From Bolinopsis microptera (taxonomy: Eukaryota > Ctenophora > Tentaculata > Lobata > Bolinopsidae): 64,000 bases of DNA. Every line of letters starts with the position of its first letter. Positions within the stretch are counted from its first letter, which is position 1. The notes below the pieces were generated by a model. The model made no database searches, had not been told where the DNA came from, and worked only from the letters and a program-made list of their open reading frames with translations. The DNA lies in contig NC_087081.1 of NCBI RefSeq assembly GCF_026151205.1, positions 6,815,246 through 6,879,245 on the forward strand, written 5' to 3'. The translations under genes were made by a program, and so were the position numbers. Shown here piece after piece: positions 22,981 through 34,500 of the stretch.

Positions 22981-23306
22981 ACAGTGCTGGCAAGCACGAC
23001 CGGTGCATTTATTGTGGGTATACTATGTACCCCCTTTACTATTATACCCCTTTACTATTATACCCCCTTTGGTACACGTTACAAGCCTCTTTCGTGCACG
23101 CGAAGCGTGCACTCCGGCCGGAGGCGGCGGCCGAAGGCCGCCGCCTCCGGCAGGAGTTTTTCAGGCATTAAGACTCATCGGAAGTCGTTCAGCAGATTTA
23201 TTTTTAGTTCAAAACATTCTAATTTGATGTCAAAGATGACAGGAATAAAAAATAGTTATGTTGAGATTTTTAAGAAATTTGCATAAAATACTCGCCAGCA
23301 CTGTTA
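22981..23306. mobile_element. small element with ACAGTGCTGGC inverted ends and GAA-triloop hairpins
   Basis: The ends are ACAGTGCTGGCAAG and, inverted, CTCGCCAGCACTGT (13 of 14 match). The interior holds a short TACTATTATACCCC repeat and two perfect GC-rich hairpins with GAA loops: GTGCACGC-GAA-GCGTGCAC at about 23094-23112, and 15-bp arms (CCGGAGGCGGCGGCC) around GAA at 23118-23150. It starts exactly where the LINE frame is broken. Whether it is a unit of its own or one end of a larger insertion reaching 24565 is open. Confidence 0.5.
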
Positions 23307-24565
23307 TACGAAATTCGGTAAAAAACCCAAAATCGCCATATTCAGGTGCCTTAAAAACCATGTTAAAATCAAGTTAGAGATCTGAAATCTTTCAGGGCGT
23401 CTAGACGTTGACCAAATCGACTGCAAAAAAAGTTTCAGGTTTCAGGAACATCGGGAAGTGGGTTTTCTAGAACCCCTGTTTTACGACAGATTGTCGTGAT
23501 ATCTATCTATATATATACATATATATATATATATTCAGGGATAGACGCTTTGCCAGTCAATTGTAGCCTGTATTTAATTGTCCATAGATTCAAAAGTATA
23601 AAAGATACAGCCATTTCCGACCACAGGTCTTGAAAATAATTGTTTACACTTTAGTTTACATTGTATAAACAAATTATTTGAGGTCATGAACACCCCTTGA
23701 TGACGTCATCAAGTTAACCGTTTTTAAAACTTGATTTTTGACAAAGTAATAACTTTTAAAAATGATTTTACACCATTAAAAAGTAATTTTATTCAAAATC
23801 TGAGGAAATTTTCATCTTAGATAATTGTTCAAGCATTCTGAAAATCTACCGGAAAGTTTTTCTAGCTTGCTCCTTCATAAAGATATTCGTCATTGAAGTT
23901 TGTGCTTTTTTGAAGAATTATTTTATAAAAACGTCAATTTTGCGATTTAGTATTCTCTGGTGTTGGGCCATGCCTTGGGTTGTGGAGCTCAGTTCTGCTT
24001 CCTATAGATATAAATTGTGCATTAGGCTAGTTTTAAAGTTAAAAATCGGAAAGTTGCACACGTGGGGACACGCCCAAATTGATAGAAAATTGATAGAAAA
24101 TTGCTAAAATCACTGAAAATTGCTGTTTTCGTCATTTTCTGTCAACTTTAGAGTGCCGTTGTGATAACAGTTCTTCTTGAAATACTTTAAAACTTTGCAT
24201 GCTTATCAAGCTATATATACAACAATTACATGCAAAATTTTACGGCGATTCAATATTGGATGCGCACGCAACGTCCGCTCAAAGTTTGCACGTGCGAAAG
24301 GTGAGAATTTTGCTCATTTGTGATTTCCAACAAATTCTGCTTTGCCACGACAGTTTAATGTCATTATAAATGAATTTAATGCCAACTTGAATGAGTATTA
24401 AGTGGCATATTCAGTCAGTGATCGACCGATATGCTTACCTAAACACAAGGAAATGTTTTTAAAGGAAAAATTTCGAAATTGTTGAAACTTCCTCCTTATT
24501 AATGAAGATATCAGTTTATATTTCGACTTTATAAAGTACCCTGACATTATAATCAAAAAGAGATG
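23307..24565. other. non-coding insert between two elements
   Basis: AT-rich non-coding sequence with a (TA)n stretch at about 23505-23535 and no supported gene. It lies inside the interrupted LINE, so it arrived after that LINE and is probably the remains of one or more DNA elements. Confidence 0.4.
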
Positions 24566-25079
24566 ATATTTGACCAAAACCCATAATCATGGGTAGAGTG
24601 GACCGCTGCCAGTGTCTCTCTTTCCCAAACAAAAGGAAATGATATTAATTTGATTGACCGTTCTCAAATGCAAAATGATACCGAGAATGAAATCGGTCGC
24701 TCGCTTTTCCCATTCATTTACAATTGTAATAGATTAAGAAGAACTACCCAAAGGCAGCTGTACTCAGCAATAAAGATTCAATAAACTTCAGCTAATTCAA
24801 TAAGTAATAACTACCACCCTTACCCCGAAATACTAGGTATCGACCCGAACGCAACCCAAAGAGATTTTTACAGCATCTGATTGATGTACCTAATCAATCG
24901 AAACTTATTACAATCCGTAAGCCGTGAATGAATGGGAAAAGCGAGCGACCGATTTCATTCTCGGTATCATTTTGCATTTGAGAACGGTCAATCAAATTAA
25001 TATCATTTCCTTTTGTTTGGGAAAGAGAGACACTGGCAGCGGTCCACTCTACCCATGATTATGGGTTTTGGTCAAATAT
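24566..25079. mobile_element. foldback element with perfect 153-bp inverted arms
   Basis: Arms 24566-24718 and 24927-25079 are identical inverted copies, from ATATTTGACCAAAACCC inward to CCCATTCATT, with a 208-bp spacer. No coding frame is seen. Perfect arms point to recent insertion or arm homogenisation. The right end coincides with the point where the interrupted LINE frame resumes. Confidence 0.9.
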
Positions 25080-25143
25080 TGTTATATGGTAGTGAGGTTT
25101 GGAACACAACCAGGCACCATGTAAATCTGTTGATGAAGTAGGA
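25079..25143 (+). pseudogene. LINE reverse transcriptase fragment, part 2
   Basis: Immediately after the foldback element the frame reads LLYGSEVWNTTRHHVNLLMK and then stops. This is the direct continuation of the fragment ending AVLTI at 22980 (family consensus A-V-L-T-I-L-L-Y-G-x-E-x-W). It shows that 2.1 kb of other elements were inserted into one LINE copy. Confidence 0.85.
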
Positions 25144-27324
25144 GTAGGAGAGATCGTTTGAAGCTACCGGCAATAGCGCAGACAGCTTCTACAAGCTTGT
25201 AAACAACAGCAATTGTTATTGAAAACCTTTGTTTGCACCTCGACTTCTTATCACGTTTTTGTAAAATATAGTGAGAAGGAGCTGCGGTTTCGTAGAATCT
25301 CTTGAAATGTTGCTTTTACTTTTACATTGAGTTTGATTTTATAAAACTTTAACCGCAACCGCTGACGTGTTTTTCGTTGCCAAAACGTCACTGTACACTG
25401 AGGTCAAACTGTGATAAAAGGATCATATATTCTATAATATATTCCTCTGATCTGATATTTAATAGGCTTGTTGCTACTAGTGAAACTCTTATGATCCGGA
25501 TTATATCATAGTTTTGTGGTTATCTTTTTAATTGCTTTTTACTGTCATCAGTCATATCCTTGCAGCCACGATTATAGTGGTCTCATGTTTGTTATGTATA
25601 AAAGATAGACAGTTGTCTGAATTTGAAGCCGTGCTAGTTTTGTATAGTGTTAGGTAATATTTTATAAGTAATAATAAAGAATTTATTCGTTCTTTATTGT
25701 GATATTTTTAATTATTTCTTGTTTTTTTATCCTTGCATAAGTAATATTTAAACAAAAATATTACTTATATATTTTTATATTTCTTATATTGTTCAGTGAT
25801 ATTTTTTAAATATTTTAACGTATATGAAGTTCTAGACAAAATTGTCTATAAAAGAATAATTAAGGCTGTTTAATTATAAACCAACCTTAATAAGAAACCT
25901 TATCAGTAATAGAGACCGCATCGCACTGCAGCGAATATCATAATAATATATCTTCTTAATGATTTCCTACTGCCTAATTCTCTGTTATTAAATACTTATC
26001 CAGCTTCATGTTTCTAATTAAAATCTTTCTTACAACCAATATAATGTTTCTTACAATTTGAATTAAATCTCAACGGACAAATAAGAATTGTAAAACTGTA
26101 TAATATGGAAGCTGAGGCTCTGTAGACGTAGTCCAGTTTGTACGCTGACAGTGTTCTCGACTTTTCCACTGCAGACAGACAGCAAATTTTCATGTCTGGA
26201 TTGCTTGCTTGCGTCCTGTTCCCGATAACTTTTCACAGCTAATATGGTCATGTTGTTATGGTAACATTACCATATAAGGAATCAGGGGAAGATTGTGGTA
26301 GAAAAGCTGGACTCAGATGATGATAAGTATGACGGTGCCAAACGTATCGCGTATTTCGCGATAAACTTTTTCCGAATATTTTAGATATTTTCAACAATCA
26401 GTGCGAGGGTACTGCGCATTGTCACAATGCGCATTTGTCACACAATGATTGTGTGACAAATAATAAATTTCCAACACGTTCAAACACTTTACTATATACT
26501 TTAAAAACACGTACCTACATTACAAACACGTACAGAATGCAGCACTGAGGAGTTAATGGACCGTGATATTACAACAACTCCAGTTATAACACCAGTTATA
26601 AATATAACACTAATCAGAAGTGTGTTCTGGAAGGTTTATCGCCTGAAGACTCACTTCACCCAAATGTCGACACCTGGAACTGTTCTCGAACTGTTCTGCC
26701 GCGGATCTTATTGCGACCGCCAGAATTGTCGGCCAATGAAATGCCAGCAAACAGAATTGTCGGCCAATGAAATGCCAGCAATCAGGCCATGTGGTGGGTT
26801 TAATCACAGAGAGTTTTAACGTTTGGCGCTATAATAGTCGGCTGTTTTGGTCCCACTATGCAGCCTGCAGGACCCTCTTAGTCAATCTTAAGATTTTGTA
26901 TTTTAAAGTTTTAATACATTTTTAAAAGATGAGTTAGCACAGTTGAACAAACTGATTTGGTTCCAGTAGGATATGGTTCACTCTAACCATTGGTTAAGTG
27001 GAATCCGAATGTTCAATTCATGAACTTGTTAAAGTTTGATATAATAGTCACGACAGGTAGTTCTTTCAGAAGTTTTTCTAAACATATTTTCACGATAACT
27101 ATAAGGCCATTGACCGGACCAGCATCAATCTTGTATTGTCGTTACGTAAATGGATTCCGCGGTGGAAGTTAGGTGTTTATGTCAATTTCCATAACAGTCA
27201 AAAGAAAACATTGTACCGGAGCCGTGCGGTCTGATTAGTAAAATTATTTAAAAGACCCAATCCAAGAAATAAAATAAACTTGGGAACTTCGATCACAAGT
27301 GTGGACGATTAGATTTTAAAAAAG
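25144..27324. other. intron stretch with palindromes and a short duplication
   Basis: No exon seen. Two adjoining perfect palindromes lie at 26413-26433 (TGCGCATTG-TCA-CAATGCGCA) and 26433-26461 (14-bp arms ATTTGTCACACAAT, 1-nt loop). Another AT-rich hairpin, TAAGTAATATTT / AAATATTACTTA, lies at about 25738-25768. A 30-bp segment (GAATTGTCGGCCAATGAAAT...) is tandemly duplicated at about 26732-26792. Confidence 0.5.
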
Positions 27325-27480
27325 CAATTTTTCTATCTTCGCCACCTCAGCCACCGTAAACGTCCCCGAAACAATTTACTTTAGCTGGTTGTGCATGATT
27401 TGTGTAAACGTTGTTCATTCGTAAACAAAATTGTGATCTGCATTTGTTTGTAATCTAGCAAAATTAGTCAGTTACACATT
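27325..27480 (+). pseudogene. LINE 3'-end remnant
   Basis: The stretch containing CTGGTTGTGCATGATTTGTG and TAAACGTTGTTCATT parallels the sequence after the LINE remnant at 1587-1781 (CTGATTGTGCATGATTATG, TAAACTTAATCTATTT). Both probably represent the 3' untranslated end of one LINE family. No coding part is kept. Confidence 0.4.
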
Positions 27481-27763
27481 AATGCTTTGTTCTTAAGTCT
27501 CATTTTCAAGGAAAAGATTCGATATAAATTTTTACCATTTCCTGTTTTAGTTTACAACCTTTATAAATATAATTTAACAAAATTAAATCACCAACCCAGA
27601 ACTCTATCGACCACAAAAAGCCAATCCACGTAATCAAAAGCAGTTGGCACTATTTCAGCCATTAGTCAACACTATGAAGTGCAATTCTTGCCAGGATAAG
27701 CACAGTTAATTTCCTCCTCTGCTTTCTAACTAGGACAGTATAGGACTACTTGTACGGCTCTAG

Positions 27764-28033
27764 GGAATAGGTGGCCTAGTGGTTAGAGCATCCGCCTTCT
27801 GCGCAGAAGGTTCAGGGTTCGAATCCCAGTGTCACCTAGTCTAGGGAGTAGCTAAGGATCCATTGGATCTATGCGATCTCCTCGGTCGACTCAGCCGAAT
27901 GATAGGAAACTTAATTGAGGGTTAAATGAGGTGGGGTACCCGTGACCTGTTAAAAGTTCAAGAAACTTCCTAGGATACCCCTTCAGTGCATACTGTAAAC
28001 ATAGTGCTATTAACTATTAACTATTAACTATTG
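27764..28033 (+). mobile_element. tRNA-derived SINE, copy A
   Basis: The head (27769-27838) folds like a tRNA. It has 7-bp acceptor ends AGGTGGC / GTCACCT, an A box TGGCCTAGTGG and a perfect B box GGTTCGAATCC. The anticodon loop is too short for a working tRNA. The body shares a core with copy B: AGCTAAGGATC, TCTATGC, ACTCAGCCGAAT, GAGGGTTAAATGAGG. The 3' end is a short (ACTATTA)n-type run at about 28008-28032, as in SINEs without a poly(A) tail. Confidence 0.8.
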
Positions 28034-28589
28034 TTCAACGGGCGGGCCAGACCCTTTTATGACCAGACATAGCTTTATTTTATAGAGTGGAAATCCTTGG
28101 GTGGAGCTATCAAAGGATTCGCTCTGCGGGGCCCGGTCAGAAGTCCTTCAGCTCGGTTTAGAGTTTTAGGCCAGAGACCGGTGACTACATTAAAAGAAAA
28201 TAAGGAGAACTAGACAAATGTATCTTCTCTCCAGATTGGGATGTTTATTTTTTGACCCGGCTTGCTTTGAGCTAAGGTTTCTCGACTATAGTTTTATAGT
28301 TTAAAAAAGATAAAATTACAGAGAATCTCGTCAACTTTTCATTCTAAGTTTTAACAGAGTCCACAGATTCAATAGCAGTGGTCCTAAATTCTCACTGAGA
28401 GATGCACGTTCATTATTTTATGATTAGTGTATTGCAACTGTTGCTTGAACAGTGTTTACTTGCTTGATTACAGCCATTTTAATTTTTTGATAAATTGCTG
28501 CTGTTTAATTTATATGCTCTTTGTGTTAGGTCTGACAGCAAATAGCCCCGCTAGTGCCTCTTTTTGTGACTCAACTATAAGTTTTCTCA
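28034..28589. other. intron stretch before the minisatellite
   Basis: No gene or clear element is seen. The last bases lead into the oldest, most diverged units of the 31-bp array. Confidence 0.4.
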
Positions 28590-31500
28590 TCTTGATTAAA
28601 CTTATCCACCCTCCCGTGTAGCAAATTTAAACACAAGGATATAAGTTTCCTTACCTTTCTCAAACCAATGTACCCTCCCTGTTTAGCATGTTCAAACAAA
28701 TGGATAAATTTCCTTGATCAAACTAATCCACCCTCCCCGTCTAGCTGATCAAACTAATCCACCCTCCCTGTCTAGCTGATCAAACTAATCCACCCTCCCC
28801 GTCTAGCTGATCAAACTAATCCACCCTCCCCGTATAGCTGATCAAACTAATCCACCCTCCCCGTATAGCTGCTCAAACTAATCCACCCTTCCCGTCTAGC
28901 TGATCAAACTAATCCACCCTCCCCGTCTAGCTGATAAAACTAATCCACCCTCCCCGTGTAGCTGATCAAACTAATCCACCCTCCCCGTCTAGCTGATCAA
29001 ACTAATCCACCCTCCCCGTCTAGCTGATCAAACTAATCCACCCTCCCCGTATAGCTGATCAAACTAATCCACCCTCCCCGTCTAGCTGATCAAACTAATC
29101 CACCCTCCCCGTCTAGCTGATCAAACTAATCCACCCTCCCCGTCTAGCTGATCAAACTAATCCACCCTCCCCGTCTAGCTGATAAAACAAATCCACCCTC
29201 CCCGTGTAGCTGATCAAACTAATCCACCCTCCCCGTGTAGCTGATCAAACTAATCCACCCTCCCCGTCTAGCTGATCAAACTAATCCACCCTCCCCGTCT
29301 AGCTGATCAAACTAATCCACCCTCCCCGTCTAGCTGATAAAACTAATCCACCCTCCCCGTCTAGCTGATCAAACTAATCCACCCTCCCCGTGTAGCTGAT
29401 CAAACTAATCCACCCTCCCCGTGTAGCTGATCAAACTAATCCACCCTCCCCGTCTAGCTGATCAAACTAATCCACCCTCCCCGTCTAGCTGCTCAAACTA
29501 ATCCACCCTCCCCGTCTAGCTGATCAAACTAATCCACCCTCCCCGTATAGCTGATCAAACTAATCCACCCTCCCCGTCTAGCTGATCAAACTAATCCACC
29601 CTCCCCGTGTAGCTGATCAAACTAATCCACCCTCCCCGTCTAGCTGATCAAACTAATCCACCCTCCCCGTGTAGCTGATCAAACTAATCCACCCTCCCCG
29701 TGTAGCTGATAAAACTAATCCACCCTCCCCGTGTAGCTGATCAAACTAATCCACCCTCCCCGTCTAGCTGATCAAACTAATCCACCCTCCCCGTCTAGCT
29801 GATCAAACTAATCCACCCTCCCCGTGTAGCTGATCAAACTAATCCACCCTCCCCGTCTAGCTGATCAAACTAATCCACCCTCCCCGTCTAGCTGATCAAA
29901 CTAACCCACCCTCCCCGTCTAGCTGATCAAACTAATCCACCCTCCCCGTCTAGCTGATCAAACTAATCCACCCTCCCCGTCTAGCTGATCAAACTAATCC
30001 ACCCTCCCCGTCTAGCTGATCAAACTAATCCACCCTCCCCGTCTAGCTGATCAAACTAATCCACCCTCCCCGTGTAGCTGATCAAACTAATCCACCCTCC
30101 CCGTGTAGCTGATCAAACTAATCCACCCTCCCCGTCTAGCTGATCAAACTAATCCACCCTCCCCGTCTAGCTGATCAAACTAATCCACCCTCCCCGTCTA
30201 GCTGATCAAACTAATCCACCCTCCCCGTCTAGCTGATCAAACTAATCCACCCTCCCCGTCTAGCTGATCAAACTAATCCACCCTCCCCGTCTAGCTGATC
30301 AAACTAATCCACCCTCCCCGTCTAGCTGATCAAACTAATCCACCCTCCCCGTCTAGCTGATCAAACTAATCCACCCTCCCCGTCTAGCTGATCAAACTAA
30401 TCCACCCTCCCCGTCTAGCTGATCAAACTAATCCACCCTCCCCGTCTAGCTGATCAAACTAATCCACCCTCCCCGTCTAGCTGATCAAACTAATCCACCC
30501 TCCCCGTGTAGCTGATCAAACTAATCCACCCTCCCCGTCTAGCTGATCAAACTAATCCACCCTCCCCGTCTAGCTGATCAAACTAATCCACCCTCCCCGT
30601 GTAGCTGATCAAACTAATCCACCCTCCCCGTCTAGCTGATCAAACTAATCCACCCTCCCCGTCTAGCTGATCAAACTAATCCACCCTCCCCGTCTAGCTG
30701 ATCAAACTAATCCACCCTCCCCGTCTAGCTGATCAAACTAATCCACCCTCCCCGTCTAGCTGATCAAACTAATCCACCCTCCCCGTCTAGCTGATCAAAC
30801 TAATCCACCCTCCCCGTCTAGCTGATCAAACTAATCCACCCTCCCCGTCTAGCTGATCAAACTAATCCACCCTCCCCGTCTAGCTGATCAAACTAATCCA
30901 CCCTCCCCGTCTAGCTGATCAAACTAATCCACCCTCCCCGTCTAGCTGATCAAACTAATCCACCCTCCCCGTCTAGCTGATCAAACTAATCCACCCTCCC
31001 CGTCTAGCTGATCAAACTAATCCACCCTCCCCGTCTAGCTGATCAAACTAATCCACCCTCCCCGTCTAGCTGATCAAACTAATCCACCCTCCCCGTCTAG
31101 CTGATCAAACTAATCCACCCTCCCCGTCTAGCTGATCAAACTAATCCACCCTCCCCGTCTAGCTGATCAAACTAATCCACCCTCCCCGTCTAGCTGATCA
31201 AACTAATCCACCCTCCCCGTCTAGCTGATCAAACTAATCCACCCTCCCCGTCTAGCTGATCAAACTAATCCACCCTCCCCGTCTAGCTGATCAAACTAAT
31301 CCACCCTCCCCGTCTAGCTGATCAAACTAATCCACCCTCCCCGTCTAGCTGATCAAACTAATCCACCCTCCCCGTCTAGCTGATCAAACTAATCCACCCT
31401 CCCCGTCTAGCTGATCAAACTAATCCACCCTCCCCGTCTAGCTGATCAAACTAATCCACCCTCCCCGTCTAGCTGATCAAACTAATCCACCCTCCCCGTC

Positions 31501-34500
31501 TAGCTGATCAAACTAATCCACCCTCCCCGTATAGCTGATCAAACTAATCCACCCTCCCCGTCTAGCTGATCAAACTAATCCACCCTCCCCGTCTAGCTGA
31601 TCAAACTAATCCACCCTCCCCGTCTAGCTGATCAAACTAATCCACCCTCCCCGTCTAGCTGATCAAACTAATCCACCCTCCCCGTCTAGCTGATCAAACT
31701 AATCCACCCTCCCCGTCTAGCTGATCAAACTAATCCACCCTCCCCGTCTAGCTGATCAAACTAATCCACCCTCCCCGTCTAGCTGATCAAACTAATCCAC
31801 CCTCCCCGTCTAGCTGATCAAACTAATCCACCCTCCCCGTCTAGCTGATCAAACTAATCCACCCTCCCCGTCTAGCTGATCAAACTAATCCACCCTCCCC
31901 GTCTAGCTGATCAAACTAATCCACCCTCCCCGTCTAGCTGATCAAACTAATCCACCCTCCCCGTCTAGCTGATCAAACTAATCCACCCTCCCCGTCTAGC
32001 TGATCAAACTAATCCACCCTCCCCGTCTAGCTGATCAAACTAATCCACCCTCCCCGTCTAGCTGATCAAACTAATCCACCCTCCCCGTCTAGCTGATCAA
32101 ACTAATCCACCCTCCCCGTCTAGCTGATCAAACTAATCCACCCTCCCCGTCTAGCTGATCAAACTAATCCACCCTCCCCGTCTAGCTGATCAAACTAATC
32201 CACCCTCCCCGTCTAGCTGATCAAACTAATCCACCCTCCCCGTCTAGCTGATCAAACTAATCCACCCTCCCCGTCTAGCTGATCAAACTAATCCACCCTC
32301 CCCGTCTAGCTGATCAAACTAATCCACCCTCCCCGTCTAGCTGATCAAACTAATCCACCCTCCCCGTCTAGCTGATCAAACTAATCCACCCTCCCCGTCT
32401 AGCTGATCAAACTAATCCACCCTCCCCGTCTAGCTGATCAAACTAATCCACCCTCCCCGTCTAGCTGATCAAACTAATCCACCCTCCCCGTCTAGCTGAT
32501 CAAACTAATCCACCCTCCCCGTCTAGCTGATCAAACTAATCCACCCTCCCCGTCTAGCTGATCAAACTAATCCACCCTCCCCGTGTAGCTGATCAAACTA
32601 ATCCACCCTCCCCGTCTAGCTGATCAAACTAATCCACCCTCCCCGTCTAGCTGATCAAACTAATCCACCCTCCCCGTCTAGCTGATCAAACTAATCCACC
32701 CTCCCCGTCTAGCTGATCAAACTAATCCACCCTCCCCGTCTAGCTGATCAAACTAATCCACCCTCCCCGTCTAGCTGATCAAACTAATCCACCCTCCCCG
32801 TGTAGCTGATCAAACTAATCCACCCTCCCCGTCTAGCTGATCAAACTAATCCACCCTCCCCGTCTAGCTGATCAAACTAATCCACCCTCCCCGTGCTAGC
32901 TGATCAAACTAATCCACCCTCCCCGTCTAGCTGATCAAACTAATCCACCCTCCCCGTGTAGCTGATCAAACTAATCCACCCTCCCCGTCTAGCTGATCAA
33001 ACTAATCCACCCTCCCCGTCTAGCTGATCAAACTAATCCACCCTCCCCGTCTAGCTGATCAAACTAATCCACCCTCCCCGTCTAGCTGATCAAACTAATC
33101 CACCCTCCCCGTCTAGCTGATCAAACTAATCCACCCTCCCCGTCTAGCTGATCAAACTAATCCACCCTCCCCGTGTAGCTGATCAAACTAATCCACCCTC
33201 CCCGTCTAGCTGATCAAACTAATCCACCCTCCCCGTGTAGCTGATCAAACTAATCCACCCTCCCCGTGTAGCTGATCAAACTAATCCACCCTCCCCGTTA
33301 GCTGATCAAACTAATCCACCCTCCCCGTGTAGCTGATCAAACTAATCCACCCTCCCCGTCTAGCTGATCAAACTAATCCACCCTCCCCGTCTAGCTGATC
33401 AAACTAATCCACCCTCCCCGTTAGCTGATCAAACTAATCCACCCTCCCCGTGTAGCTGATCAAACTAATCCACCCTCCCCGTCTAGCTGATCAAACTAAT
33501 CCACCCTCCCCGTCTAGCTGATCAAACTAATCCACCCTCCCCGTCTAGCTGATCAAACTAATCCACCCTCCCCGTCTAGCTGATCAAACTAATCCACCCT
33601 CCCCGTGTAGCTGATCAAACTAATCCACCCTCCCCGTGTAGCTGATCAAACTAATCCACCCTCCCCGTTAGCTGATCAAACTAATCCACCCTCCCCGTCT
33701 AGCTGATCAAACTAATCCACCCTCCCCGTCTAGCTGATCAAACTAATCCACCCTCCCCGTCTAGCTGATCAAACTAATCCACCCTCCCCGTCTAGCTGAT
33801 CAAACTAATCCACCCTCCCCGTCTAGCTGATCAAACTAATCCACCCTCCCCGTCTAGCTGATCAAACTAATCCACCCTCCCCGTCTAGCTGATCAAACTA
33901 ATCCACCCTCCCCGTCTAGCTGATCAAACTAATCCACCCTCCCCGTCTAGCTGATCAAACTAATCCACCCTCCCCGTGTAGCTGATCAAACTAATCCACC
34001 CTCCCCGTCTAGCTGATCAAACTAATCCACCCTCCCCGTCTAGCTGATCAAACTAATCCACCCTCCCCGTCTAGCTGATCAAACTAATCCACCCTCCCCG
34101 TCTAGCTGATCAAACTAATCCACCCTCCCCGTGTAGCTGATCAAACTAATCCACCCTCCCCGTATAGCTGCTCAAACTAATCCACCCTCCCCGTCTAGCT
34201 GATCAAACTAACCCACCCTCCCCGTCTAGCTGATCAAACTAATCCACCCTCCCCGTATAGCTGATTAAACTAATCCACCCTCCCCGTGTAGCTGATCAAA
34301 CTAATCCACCCTCCCCGTGTAGCTGATCAAACTAATCCACCCTCCCCGTCTAGCTGATCAAACTAATCCACCCTCCCCGTCTAGCTGATCAAACTAATCC
34401 ACCCTCCCCGTCTAGCTGATCAAACTAATCCACCCTCCCCGTGTAGCTGATCAAACTAATCCACCCTCCCCGTGTAGCTGATCAAACTAATCCACCCTCC

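Noticed and set aside
27769-27838. Functional tRNA gene
   Set aside because: A and B boxes and acceptor pairing are good, but the anticodon loop is too short and the sequence continues into a SINE body shared with another copy.
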